Shown piece after piece: positions 32,724 to 43,889 of a DNA stretch of 60,000 nt. The first letter of the stretch is position 1. The number at the start of each line of letters is the position of its first letter. The DNA comes from Tubiluchus corallicola (taxonomy: Eukaryota; Priapulida; Priapulimorpha; Priapulimorphida; Tubiluchidae): NCBI GenBank assembly GCA_030141605.1, contig JAQGDQ010000006.1, positions 1,515,067-1,575,066 of the forward strand, given 5' to 3'. A program made the translations under genes and the position numbers. The notes below the pieces were generated by a model. The model worked only from the letters and a program-made list of their open reading frames with translations, did no database searches and was not told the DNA's origin.

Positions 32724-35700
32724 CTGTTATCTAACACATAAGATTAACGTGAGAAAGAAAGCACGTATAAGAAAGATTTAGTTTATTTAAGCTTGCTGTT
32801 TAAAAAATTAATAAAATCTTCATTAATGTTTGTTAGATTAGGTATGGCTGCACTTGATTTACCCTGCATGCTTATCAGGCTGTGCTTCACAAATAAATGT
32901 GACCAATTACAGAGCATACAGAATATTATGCCGCAGGAATATTGAGCTTCGCTTTTTATTTTATATCTATTTACTCAACTTTAAAATCTGACTACAAAAC
33001 GTCCATAGAAATGTTTTTGTTACCTCTTTTACCTCTAAAATGCTCGTCGTTTGCAGTATCGGAAAACAAAAGTTCTGAATTCCTTGTTTTCTGTTTTATT
33101 TTCCCCTTTTTGGTGATAATTTTTAGTAATTCATTCCACAGCCTTTTCTAAGAATGTTGATTTATTCTTAATCCGAATAGTATATCAAACTATCTAAAGA
33201 AACGCTAAGTACAAAATAAAGAAAATTACTTTTTTTACACAAAATGTACCATTATTTGTAGTACTCACAACTGAACGTCTGCCTCTGTAAATACAAATTG
33301 CAGAAATTAACTAAAATCATTTTTGTATATTAATCGTTTCTTTAAATTTTTAATCATTTCAAAAGTGCACGAATTTCAGCTAAGCACTGATCTTTGATAA
33401 CACATCGTACAGAAAAGTTTTGGCAAATGACAGATGGCACCCTATGAAAAAACGAAAAACCAATATGTATATAAAACTAGCAAGCAAGCGTAATGAAAGG
33501 TCTAATCATTTCATCTTTCAGTTATGCTCCAGAGATTGCTCAAAAGCCGTCCAATGAATTTGGATAAAACGCACTCTGACGAAGAGAATAGTTTCAAGTT
33601 TAACAACAAACAGCAAATAAACCACTACTGCAAATTCGTGTTCAAGAACAGATCATATTTTTACTTAGGAGACAATCAGAACAAGAAATAGCAATGGGGC
33701 CAAGAAATAACAAACAAAAACAAGAGCACGTTGAACAAGATCGCACAGGACTTAAAATCCCAATATCCTGGTCAATGTACTAAAGCTAGACTATGGACGG
33801 ATGGCTGTATCATGTCCAAACAACAAACCATGAATACATACCGACGTTTAGAGATTATAGTGCATCCGTATTGTCAAGGTATAATAGGTGATTAACAAGA
33901 CAATACTTTCCTATCATTACATATTACACGCACCCAATGTGTTATGTTAAACATGATAATCTACCGCGAGATAATCCAGAGCCTTGAGATTAGCTTAATA
34001 AAGGCATAATGCAGAGCAGACAGGTTATGCGGAGTCCATTCAGAATGGGATGGCTTACTGGTTTAAATGGAGTGTTTTCATCTTACTTGTGATCCAGTTT
34101 ATACGGTTGCAATAGGGCACAAAAAGGAACAAATTTTCCCACGAGAATATTTTTGCAAGGAAGTCTTTCGGGAAAAATTGGCGGTGACTTTCAGCCCGTC
34201 TTAAAAATTAGTGCATCACCAAATCATATATTAATAAATATAATAATTAAAAAAGGTATGCCTATGTAAAATTAACTGGGTCAAATATAGTATAATTCTC
34301 ATACTTTAAAAGAAGACAGAATGATTTTTCATATTCAAGTACGGTAAAAGTATACATTTTAACACAAATAATACTGCAACAGCGTTTCTGATAATTATAT
34401 AATACATTAAAATCTTAATTAACAACGGGCGAGCCCAACTGTTGATTACATAAAAAACTAACGTAATTTTCAACAGCAAATACATTCCACATGAATGGAG
34501 TGTTTTCATCTTACTTGTGATCCAGTTTATACGGTTGCAATAGGGCACAAAAAGGAACAAATTTTCCCACGAGAATATTTTTGCAAGGAAGTCTTTCGGG
34601 AAAAATTGGCGGTGACTTTCAGCCCGTCTTAAAAATTAGTGCATCACCAAATCATATATTAATAAATATAATAATTAAAAAAGGTATGCCTATGTAAAAT
34701 TAACTGGGTCAAATATAGTATAATTCTCATACTTTAAAAGAAGACAGAATGATTTTTCATATTCAAGTACGGTAAAAGTATACATTTTAACACAAATAAT
34801 ACTGCAACAGCGTTTCTGATAATTATATAATACATTAAAATCTTAATTAACAACGGGCGAGCCCAACTGTTGATTACATAAAAAACTAACGTAATTTTCA
34901 ACAGCAAATACATTCCACATGTTGTACGTGTTTGTAAAAGGGAAAATTGAAGTACGGTACTTCTGTATGAGATTCAGTGTGTTGTATTAAAACTCGGCAA
35001 GTTTTAAGATAAAAAAAAGTTCAAATTTCAAGTTTACCGCTGCACTCATGCATGAGCTATCGAACGTGTGTAGTTCGTCACAAACTAACACATCTGAACT
35101 GAGAAGTACAGGCGCTATTGCCCGTATAACTAGCGTATAGTGAAATGCATGTAACAGCGAAGAACTAGTGTCAAGAACGTGAAATTGTGTTTGTGTGGTA
35201 ATAATTCTTTCACGTAAGTCATTTTTGAAAAAAAGTACGTTTCCTTTCAACATTTTAAAGACTGTATTGTTTTGACTTAAAGTTTAAGATTGGATACGGT
35301 TTTGCTTTAAATTCTCTTTCATTTTTATGATTAATACGAAAAATTTTTGAACACTAATAATGCTTAACATTTTATTTTACGTTAAAAATATGCCTTCAGT
35401 AGATGTGCATTGTGCAAACTTTATAACACATCATAAAGGGGAACAAACGAACAAAACAAAAATCGCTAGTCTGAACAGTGAACGCCAAATCTGCATTCAG
35501 AAGGTACAACAGGCCATACTAGCTAACCTGAGTAAAATCTTAAAAGAATTTTTCCATACATTCAACATTTTCCAATTATAATTTAATTGACGTATATATA
35601 CGCTGCAATTTTATATACAGATTTTTTATATTAATAATTCGTATAAACTTTATTTAAAAGTTTCTAACTCGCAATTGTAGTGGCTTTTATGTTAACTAAA

Positions 35701-37861
35701 CTTGCATGTTTTGTATTTGTAAAAAACGCACAAATTTCTCACCTTGGGACCAGTCATCAGGAAATTGTTCACCGTCCTAAAAATAAAAACAAATAGATTA
35801 TTTGTTTTAGGTGTAAATTATTTGCGCATTTCTTGTGTTAAAAATGTCGTGTTAGCTAGTATGCATGACATTGAATTGAATAGAATTTGTTGACTAACAG
35901 AGATAAAGTATATTAACAATACATCACATACAAAGTTGTAAAGAGTTAGTCCTAATTAATAGCGGTAACGATGAGTCTAAATGGTCAGTCACACGGATAA
36001 AAACACAGGCTTACAATGAACGAAGTGATTACAACAAAATCATGTCAGATAGTTAAAAATATAAAAAGTTTAACAAATATAACACTCAATTAAAGAACTC
36101 AATTGAAGAACAAAATTTATAAGACTTATTTGTAGACAACTGTAGCATCAAATGATATAAGAACAGATTGAAGCTGTCATGTGGATACTCGATTGCTGGA
36201 TACTGGATCGCCTAATATTGTTACGCATATCATGATGCTATAAACGTTATTAATATATTATATCAACTGCTATAGCTAAACTACGTTTACGTTTTTCTTA
36301 TGCTTTAAAAACGAATATTCTGGGGAGGAAGTATCCAAAATCTGCGCTATAATTTAAAAAAAAATAACTCGAAGGTTTTGCGTACTGCTAGGGCAAAGTA
36401 AACGGTTTTAAAGTCGTACTTGTTGTTTGTTAAAATGCTTCTCATAACAATAAATAATAATTATAACTTAGAACGCCAATTATAAATTAATTGCTATTAG
36501 TACGGCAGTATCTAAAGTTTGCATACGAGATGAATTTTATTTAACTGATAAAATGTACAACCAGGGAAGAAAACTTAGCCTATTTAAATGGTGAAAAAAA
36601 ATTCTCAATTTCGTTAACTTTTCAGTTATTTCGATTTTATAATGGTAAAAAATTTCGAATTATTTGAGCAAATTTCAAACCAATTCTTTGATCTGCTTTG
36701 TTTCACATGTTCTTTTATTTTAGGAAATTTAACTACGCCTTTTTGTAATTGTCATAGTGTAAAATGTGGTGATATTCATAATCAAAATTCTACATTTATT
36801 CTAGATTTACCCACAGTTGTATTCATTAATCAAAGAGGTTACTAATGTCACTGTGTTTGTACCGACTAATGACTTTTACCGAGTAAATATAAAGTTTGGT
36901 ACTTTGGTGAATTTATCTGCCAACCTTGCTTTTTAAGACTTACTAAATACATCACAATAAGTTTATGAAAATGTATGACGGCTTTGGCTTACCTGCACGC
37001 ACGAATGTTAATTAGGCTGTTTATATAAATATGGCCAATTAGAGATCATACAGGACTATATTCCAAGAATATCGAGGTTTGGTTTTTATTTTATATCCGT
37101 TTACTTAACCTAATTTTGTCTATGAAACGTCAATAGAAACGTTTTCGTCATCACTTTTAGCCCTTTGACAAAATCCGCGTCATTTGCAATATTGAAAGTC
37201 TAAGTCTATATGCAATATGCAATAGTTTAAGTGACAAGAACTTTTTCTTTTTTTCTCGTTTCATTATTTTATTGATGAAATAACTAATAGTTGGTTTCAC
37301 AATTTTTTCTCCTATAGTTATTTTATTCTTAATAAAATAAATCCAAATTGTATATCAAAATTAGGTTGTAAAAATACGCGGGAGTACAAATACTCAAGTT
37401 GTAAATCGAACGTACAAAATAAAGAAAATTATTTGACTGTTTATATAATTATTTATATCAGTCAAAAGTCAACATATGCAAGCTTCGCACTGTAAACGCA
37501 AATTACAAAACCTGACTGAAATTAATTTCGTGTATTAATCTTTTCTTAAATTGTAAAAATAACATTTAATTTTAAATAATCTAATTACTATTTTCCTACC
37601 AATAATAATAAATGTCGAAAAGCGAATATCTTTGGGATTAACGAATTAATCACCTAGAAAACTAAACATTATTACACAATGAAGCAAATTTTTATATATG
37701 TACGAAGACAGGTGTATAAACATTTTCGCACAAACGCCCTTTTAAAATATTTAAAAAACTAGTAGAGTGACAAAAACTTACCATGAATACGCACTCAAAC
37801 TACAAAAAGATATTAAAAGCAGCGTTTCATGCAACACTTTTAAGTGTCGATATTTGCACAT
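26756..37861 (-). CDS. Wnt8: Wnt8-type secreted signalling protein, seven exons
   Basis: Exons 37782-37861, 35743-35776, 30753-30888, 30083-30205, 29165-29304, 28333-28603 and 26756-26979 join in phase to 1008 bp, 335 residues. The protein is a secreted lipid-modified ligand for Frizzled/LRP receptors. A signal peptide (ending [13 protein letters not shown]) is followed by [12 protein letters not shown] and [14 protein letters not shown], then [14 protein letters not shown]. The block [20 protein letters not shown] is characteristic of the Wnt8 subfamily. Next come [14 protein letters not shown] and [26 protein letters not shown] contains Ser187, the expected palmitoleoylation site. The cysteine-rich C-terminus ([13 protein letters not shown] ... 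[17 protein letters not shown]) ends in TGA. The first exon was placed because its 80 bp end in phase 2 and restore the Trp before TVNNF. Length is slightly short but complete. Exon 5 has a TAGCAG tandem acceptor, so start 29307 (one extra Ala) is possible. Confidence 0.95.
27510..28275. repeat. GTAAA pentanucleotide satellite in Wnt8 intron 6
   Basis: About 550 bp of nearly pure (GTAAA)n is followed by a degenerate skirt (GCAAA, GTAAG variants) that reaches to about 60 bp from the exon 6 donor. Single-base slips split it into frames. The LTLLYF-type open frames on the minus strand are artefacts. Confidence 0.97.
29412..29566. repeat. ACTAA pentanucleotide array in Wnt8 intron 4
   Basis: About 29 copies of CTAAA/ACTAA run without interruption until a few ACTAT variants at the right end. 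Confidence 0.97.
29730..29955. repeat. dispersed repeat, copy in Wnt8 intron 4
   Basis: The words CAGGGATAAGCCTGTACGATG and AGACAGTGA, then a second block with GACTTAACC-like sequence, are shared with 49760-49930 (AGGATAAACCTGTGAGACGAG ... AGATAGTGA). No coding potential is seen. The element type is unknown. Confidence 0.4.
30520..30748. repeat. TGTAA/TGCAA/TAACA pentanucleotide array in Wnt8 intron 3
   Basis: Several related pentamers follow one another (TGTAA, TGCAA, TACAA, TAACA, CATAA) and end within about five bases of the exon 3 donor at 30752. The frames of alternating Tyr/Cys/Leu/Ile on the minus strand are artefacts. Confidence 0.95.
30905..31137. repeat. GAAT/GAAC/GACT tetranucleotide array in Wnt8 intron 2
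   Basis: (AATG)n is mixed with AACG and ACTG variants. It begins about 20 bp upstream of the exon 3 acceptor. FIHS-type open frames on the minus strand are artefacts. Confidence 0.95.
32574..32722. repeat. TA/TG dinucleotide array
   Basis: Alternating (TA)n and (TG)n blocks in Wnt8 intron 2. Tyr/Ile/Cys/Val open frames here are artefacts. Confidence 0.95.
32840..33360. repeat. ancient duplicated block, copy a
   Basis: This block shares a colinear series of words with 36975-37560: TTTTATTTTATATC, AACGTC.ATAGAAA.GTTTT, TACAAAATAAAGAAAATTA and GTATTAATC. It is diverged and non-coding, in Wnt8 intron 2. Confidence 0.7.
34066..34921. repeat. 428-bp direct tandem duplication
   Basis: 34066-34493 and 34494-34921 are near-identical head-to-tail copies. 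The duplicated unit consists of 244 bp of flank plus the first 184 bp of TTAA-flanked repeat copy 3. The identity implies a recent event (or an assembly artefact). It lies in Wnt8 intron 2. Confidence 0.9.
34738..35306. mobile_element. TTAA-flanked repeat, copy 3
   Basis: Complete copy, 569 bp, with TTAA at 34734-34737 and 35307-35310. The left end is AAGAAGACAGAATGATTTTTC; the reversed right end is AAGCAAAACCGTATCC. A partial copy of its left end (34310-34493) precedes it because of the 428-bp duplication. The minus-strand frame 34987-35253 matches that of copy 2 in several words. It lies in Wnt8 intron 2. Confidence 0.75.
36975..37560. repeat. ancient duplicated block, copy b
   Basis: Partner of 32840-33360, in Wnt8 intron 1. 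It runs colinear with the first block but carries many substitutions and indels. Whether it is a transposon family or a duplicated intronic segment is open. Confidence 0.7.
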
Positions 37862-39575
37862 CGTAATTGTTCACAGATAATTAACTTCGTTTTTCTGTAA
37901 ATATTTTTTAACAAATTGATATTATCTTCTTCTGCTAATTAATCAACTTGATATCAGTTGTTTCTTTCACCTGATAAGAATCAACATGCAATTTATCACC
38001 TACTGACACCCAACTTACCTGGACCAGAAGGAGGAGTCAGATACCTTCTTAACCAATCACGTCCTGGCGGCATTGATTAGAACAAAGGCAACACCTATCA
38101 ATAACAAAAATAGCTGACGCCGATTCCATAAAGGCACGCTTTCAACTCACAGGTACGGCAGGTAAGTTGTTTTTGTATTGTTCCAGCAAAGAGCATCCTT
38201 TCCCTTTTTGACCGTATGGGTCTTTTGTCGGAATCTCGGCACCTTTGATGTTTACTTTATTATATATACCTGTACTATATGCTCACCATATTTTTGTCTC
38301 TTACGTAAAAAAATGGCCGTGTGTCATAGTCAGCTTTTGATATGATCAGAGCCACTGTTTATTAAATTTCTTATTGTAGTAATTATGTAGGCCTAAATGT
38401 AGCTTTGGTGGATTTTGATTTTAACTCTTATATTATACGTGATTACGTGCCTCAGTTACCCATTGTTAGTGTAGTTAAATATGTGGGCATTCAACTTAAC
38501 ACAAAATCTTGCAGAGTAAATTTGTTAAAGTTCAAATATTTGTTTTATAATCCAGGTATAGTCATTTGAATTCGATTATAAATCACTTACAAATTAATAA
38601 ATTTTAAAAATTAAACTTGACTGAAAGGCAGAAAATGTGAAAAAGTCGAGATTGAGATTAGACTTATGCTTAAGCGTTACACCAGGCAATCCTTAGGAAC
38701 GTAGCAGATTTTAAATAATTATTAATGGCTCATAAGTTAATTATTAGTATTTAATCAATTACACATTGAATTAGTCTCTTAAAGTTCACGTGTTTAGTAG
38801 TTGCTAAACTAATAGAATTAAACTAAGGCCTATCATGATCACAAGAAGCTTCATGATCTAGTGGACATAGCGTTCGATTTGTAATACAAAGGACCTCGGT
38901 TCAAATCCACGCTAAATTCTGACTAGTTCGCATTTTTCGGCCACGTGTTTTTATTTGTCAGAAACAGATTACAACTTTAATTTCTGTTGGAAGACCGCCC
39001 AGAGTCGCCATTGGGCTTGCTTAGAGCGATTTGTAAAAAAGTCTTTGTTTCAAAAACTCAGTAATTGCCATGTTGTTTTTCCTTGGGCATATCATTTTAT
39101 CAATAAAAATTTGCAAGTATCGTTCTGTATTAAATACAATTACACTATCCACTTTCTGTAATTATATGAACTATCCCTGTAATAATACAAGTGAAACCGC
39201 GTGCTCAGAATGGCACTTGATGGCAGGTGAGGAATACAAATTCAAAGAACCTCTTATCATAAAACAAAAGCTTCCCACATCGATTAGGAAAACTTAGATA
39301 CCTCACTTGCTTACTTTTTCTTTTCTCTTTCTCAATAAGAGTATACTGTTTACAGTGATCTCTACGGTGCGCATCAAAGAATTAGCGAATCTATCACGGT
39401 ATTTTCTAAGCAATCACTTTCTAAGCAATGCACCCAAGTCTAAATATGGTTAAATTTCGCAAACCGTACAAAATTAATAATGCTGCTACAGGTAAAATGA
39501 AAAAGCCATGTTTTTAATACGTAATTCATTTTTAATTACCTTGTGCACTGTGGGTGAACAATTTAAACTAAGACA
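37862..39575. other. Wnt8 upstream region with a tRNA-derived SINE-like piece
   Basis: No further exon is supported. The proximal 350 bp should hold the Wnt8 promoter; no TATA box stands out. At about 38860-38930 a Pol III-like unit appears: an A-box-like CTAGTGGACATAGCG and a B-box GGTTCAAATCC, in plus orientation. It fails to form a full cloverleaf and is best read as a tRNA-derived SINE head. Confidence 0.45.
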
Positions 39576-39629
39576 TAAGTTAGTTAGCTGCACTTATGAT
39601 AAGAGCGTAAACATGCAGATGTAAATTGA

Positions 39630-39761
39630 AAACACACACACACACACACATACACACACACGCACGCGAGCACACGCACTCCCGCATACATGCACACACG
39701 GACGGACGGACGCGCACGCGCACGCGCACGCACACGCACACACACACACGCACGCACACGC

Positions 39762-39837
<76 letters not shown>
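39630..39837. repeat. CA/CACG microsatellite
   Basis: (CA)n interrupted by CG-containing variants (GCACGCGC-type), ending in a short TA run. The alternating Cys/Val and Thr/His frames are artefacts. Confidence 0.97.
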
Positions 39838-39838
<1 letters not shown>

Positions 39839-39953
39839 AACCTTTATTGTAGAAAATATACACTAGTACAGAGTGAAACAAATTACATCATATATAAAAT
39901 TAGTGTATAACCAGACAGTGACAGACTGATGAGTGCAATTGTGTCAGTCAGTT

Positions 39954-40065
39954 TAAGTTAAAAATCATAAGAATAAAAGCATTAAAATACTACATTACAT
40001 ATCTACAAATTTGTCTATATGTAATATAATATTTTAATGTTTTTATTCTTATGATTTTTAACTTA
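39954..40065. repeat. inverted repeat with 47-bp arms
   Basis: Arms 39954-40000 and 40019-40065 match in 44 of 47 positions by my alignment, with an 18-nt loop. The left arm belongs to a dispersed repeat also seen at about 43890-44060 (GTCAGTGACAGACTGATG, TAAGTTAAAAATCATAAGAA), so the palindrome arose by local inverted duplication of that repeat's end. Confidence 0.85.
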
Positions 40066-41310
40066 GTGAAGCGTTTTAAATAAACAAATAAATAAATAAA
40101 TGACTTTTATGTTCCTGCTTTCTCATTCATGACTTTATCAAAACGTAGAAGTTCTTGCTGATTACAATACGCAGGTTTTCCTGTAATTGCTAAATTTTAC
40201 CTGCATTGACAAACTTCAGCTAATTCAAGATGCACCTACAAGAGAAAAATACAAGCTAATCTGTCGCTTTGTAAATCAAGCAAAATAATAAATAAAATTT
40301 AATTGAATAATGTTGTGTCTTTCATCTCTTCTTTACAGCAGAATAACTATTAAAGTCACACTGCAATATTATTTTATGAGTAAAGATTTAGGTGTTGTTC
40401 ACAGATTGCTCAAGTCTTACCTCTCCTTTATAAAATTACTAAAAAAACTGTATAGCTAAATGCTTGTCTTATCAGTATATTAAGAATTATATTATTTAGT
40501 ATTATTGTCAAAGTTAGTAGATTTGTTCTTAATCAATAAGCCTAGAAATAATGAAGTTGAACTCAAATCAAAATGTATTTAACTCCTGTTGTTGATTAAT
40601 AGCATTATTAACCCAATGTGTTTTTATCATTTCATAACAATTTTGACCTGTATTTCACATAAAATCTAAATGCAATTTTTAGTTTAATCAAGACTGACCT
40701 TATTTTGTTGCCCGCTAATTAAACTACATGTATATTCTTTTCTCTGGATTATATGGAAAATGTCATAATTTTAAAAATTACTAATGTTTCCTAAATTAAA
40801 CTGATAACATTAATGCCCACCAGTGTCTAAAAAATCTTTTTATCTATATTCGGTAAAGGATTGCAGTCTAGGTGACTTTATAGTCTTTTCGCTATCCTTT
40901 CTCTAGTTCTAGATCTATCTATACATTTTAACCATTTTTCAAAACTTATTAGAGATTCTTTTATTAATCATGTTTTACTGTAACACTATAAAGAGATAAA
41001 AAAGTTGAATTTGAATTGTGATATAGGACAGGTCTAATAGGAGCAGATGTCGTACAATGATATAATTTCAGCAAACATTCATAAGAAAATTAGCCGAATA
41101 AATAATAGTTTGAAACCATGCTACACCAGTCAGTAATATATAAAGGATATGAAGAATATGATCCATATGCCAATATTATAATCTGCATTTATGGCACCAC
41201 TGAAGTGTCATGTTATGCAGTCGGGTCGTTGTTCTTTTGAATGAATGCCAGTTTATGGACATTTAAGCAATCGAGCTGCTGACAAACTAAAGGACAAATG
41301 TCAGCAGCTA
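40066..41310. other. AT-rich gene-free stretch
   Basis: Nothing recognisable beyond a short (AATA)n run near 40085. No exon, tRNA or transposon signature is seen. Confidence 0.5.
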
Positions 41311-41317
41311 GAACTAT

Positions 41318-41950
41318 GATAAGATAAGATAAGATAAGATGATATTTATTTTCATCGGTATGATATAAACAGTACATATTTGTAAAACATGAGCTTAAAG
41401 CTCGTAAACCGATATCAAACATAATGTATATGAGCGATAACATGGTAATAATATGTACTTCTTAAAATCTTTTGGATGCCACCAGAGGTATTGGTACAAG
41501 AAAAATTTATAACTACATAAAAATTTTAGGCAGTAACATTTTCTAAAATTTACACAAAAAGCTATCCAGGTCAATAAAAAATTTTCCTGCCAACATTTCA
41601 GCATTTAATTACGACTTAACAAAATTGGGAAGTTCGCTGAATTTACAAATGGCACATTTACATGATACACCAGTCCATGACTTAATTAGACGTTTAAATT
41701 CCCCAAGATTTTCGGCCATTCGGAGACAGTTTGGTAATTCATTCCACAATGTGGCTCCATAATAGGAGAAACTTTTCTTGCCATATGTAACACCATCATA
41801 TGTAGGGTGTTCTGCAGTGTTCATTTTTCTGAGGAAGTAGCGGTTTTGCTTTCGTTCCTCTCTATCAGTCCATAAAGATAGGACGGGCAGTTTTTGGACA
41901 AAATCTTGAATACTTCGATAGCAATGAGAAGTTGAAGAGACACAAAATTG
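41318..41950 (-). mobile_element. LINE 3' fragment
   Basis: A (GATAA)n tail at 41318-41342 marks the reversed 3' end. The minus-strand frame 41609-41824 is the typical LINE polyprotein terminus, with YGKKSFSYYGATLWNELP and a following SFK-like helix (LGEFKRLIKSW). The element is 5'-truncated and has no catalytic domain. Confidence 0.8.
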
Positions 41951-42129
41951 TCTTTAAACAATAGATTTTCGTAGGTACTTTCAAAATCAGGTATGCTTTA
42001 GCTCCTTTCGACTGGCCTTCTTCCTTTAGCTTAGTTGATTAGCCCCGTCTTCATCTTTTTAGAAAACACATTTATCACAGTTTCACCACCAACATCAAAT
42101 GCTATACTCGAAAGCAGATCTAACTGGTA

Positions 42130-42370
42130 ATAGCTATAGTTTTAGTTCCGCTTGATTGTGCCAAACCATATGATCAGAATCAGCGTGCTTCCTCAAACGA
42201 TACTTTCCTTCCAGCGAATTTCTCAACTCCCGTGCGCCATCTGCCGGCAGAAGTCGAAAAAATTTCGCGCATGCTGCAGGTATATTGAAGCTGCCTTGCT
42301 TTGCGAATTGCTGAAAATGAAGCTGTTTCCGTGGCAACGGCAAGGTGCGTGTTGGTGTGATCGCGTAGGG
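42130..42370 (+). promoter_or_regulatory. GC-richer island with an RFX X-box match
   Basis: It stands out from its AT-rich surroundings. At 42325-42338 is GTTTCCGTGGCAAC, a near-palindromic match to the RFX X-box (GTNNCC-N2-RGNAAC), the site common upstream of ciliary genes. No convincing downstream coding exon was found, so it is a candidate promoter only. Confidence 0.3.
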
Positions 42371-43009
42371 AATTACATTATTCCCGTTTTGGTTTGGTTA
42401 TTGTTGTATGATATATGACAAAAAATGCAATAATGCTGATGAGCTTTTGTCACTTTAGTGAATTAACGGCCAAAACATGAAATGCAACAATTTGCTTATA
42501 AAGGTAGGCATTGTTTTGTGTCTAAAAATTCTTTTTATTCTTAAAGTTTTATTCTTATTCTTTGTACATAGTCATGTCCTTGTAATTATTGTTATCATAA
42601 ATTCGGTATTAATTGTAATTACTACCAGGGTTTGTCTCGGTGTACTCGCGTTACAAAAGTACGTATCATTTAGCTCAAGAAATAAAATTTGATTGCCTTA
42701 TATAACCACTAGTACGCTTTACTATGTGTTTAAAGCATTTGGATTAAACATGAAAAGGTTAAAAGTTTGTTAGTTTCGCATTAATAAATGCGCAAATTCA
42801 CATTAACTACGAAGTAGGCTTATGAAAACCAAAAAAATACACTTGGATATGAATATGGGCTCTTTTTACAAGTCCAAGCATTTTGGCTCGACACAAAGTC
42901 TTAAATCCATGATACGGTATCACATATATTCGCTACTTTATGAACTATAGGCCTACAGTATCATTCACTTTCCGATTGGTTTCAGAGCTACATTTGTTTT
43001 AATTAATCA

Positions 43010-43392
43010 TTAGGGGTGAGCATCGAACGTTCGAGTTCGAACTCGATTCGAATCCAAAACTGTAGATTCAAATAATTCAGCACTTCAATCACATATGTTC
43101 CTGATCACTAAAACGATTGAAACAACATGCAATTAGCGTAATTTAGCAGTGATTTCTGTGCACAATTTTAAACAAATTACTAGTCGTTTTATTGCAGAAC
43201 AAAATCTAGTGATACACATGATCTTTGTAAGACTAATTTTTACTGGTGGTTCGAAAACTTGTTCGAAAATCATTCAATCTCAATTCGACTTCAGTTCGAA
43301 TTTGAAACACTGAAGTTCGGTTAGATTCGAATTCGAAAGTCAGAAATTCGGTTCGATTCGAATTCGCTTTCTGGTAGAGAATGCTCACCCCT
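43010..43392. mobile_element. hAT-like MITE rich in TTCGAA
   Basis: The termini TTAGGGGTGAGCAT and, reversed, AGGGGTGAGCATTC form inverted repeats. The sequence ATTAATCA stands immediately outside both (43002-43009 and 43393-43400), fitting an 8-bp target-site duplication. The interior is packed with TTCGAA/GATTCGAA words and has no frame. Short TAGGGGTG-type ends with 8-bp duplications are known from hAT non-autonomous elements. Confidence 0.7.
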
Positions 43393-43404
43393 ATTAATCA
43401 CAAG

Positions 43405-43480
43405 CTGCTGCCTGCGCGTAGTGATTTAAGATGTTACACTCGTGACCAAAAGGTCGCCAGTTCAAATCCAAATTCAGTCA
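43405..43480 (+). repeat. tRNA-derived SINE-like fragment
   Basis: It carries CGCGTAGTGATTTAAGATG (A-box region) and GGTCGCCAGTTCAAATCC (B-box region), adjacent to the hAT-like element. The stems do not close into a standard tRNA. It resembles the unit at 38860-38930. Confidence 0.45.
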
Positions 43481-43889
43481 GGACTTTTATATTTCTTTCC
43501 TTCAGTTAAGTTTGTTCCAAAATTTTAACAACCTTACCTTTGCTGCATAAGTTTTGATAATCTTTAAACTGTGATCGTAGACAGTAAAAAATTGTTTATT
43601 TACTAAATAAACATCAACACAAAACTAACAGCTGAACAGCTTACGTACTTAGTGAACTTTTTAAGAAAATCAACATTTTCATTATCAGTCATTTGCAGGT
43701 TACCAATTAATGCGATTATCTGAGGATATAAAAATGTTATAAAATTTGTTACATGATGGATTATTTATCATACAGAAGATGTTTTTGAAGTTCCAAAAAA
43801 AATTCAAAACTGTATATGTTAAACATATTAGAAACATCAGAATTGATATAAAGTAAGAATGATGAATTTCATTTATCTTTTTCATTTAT

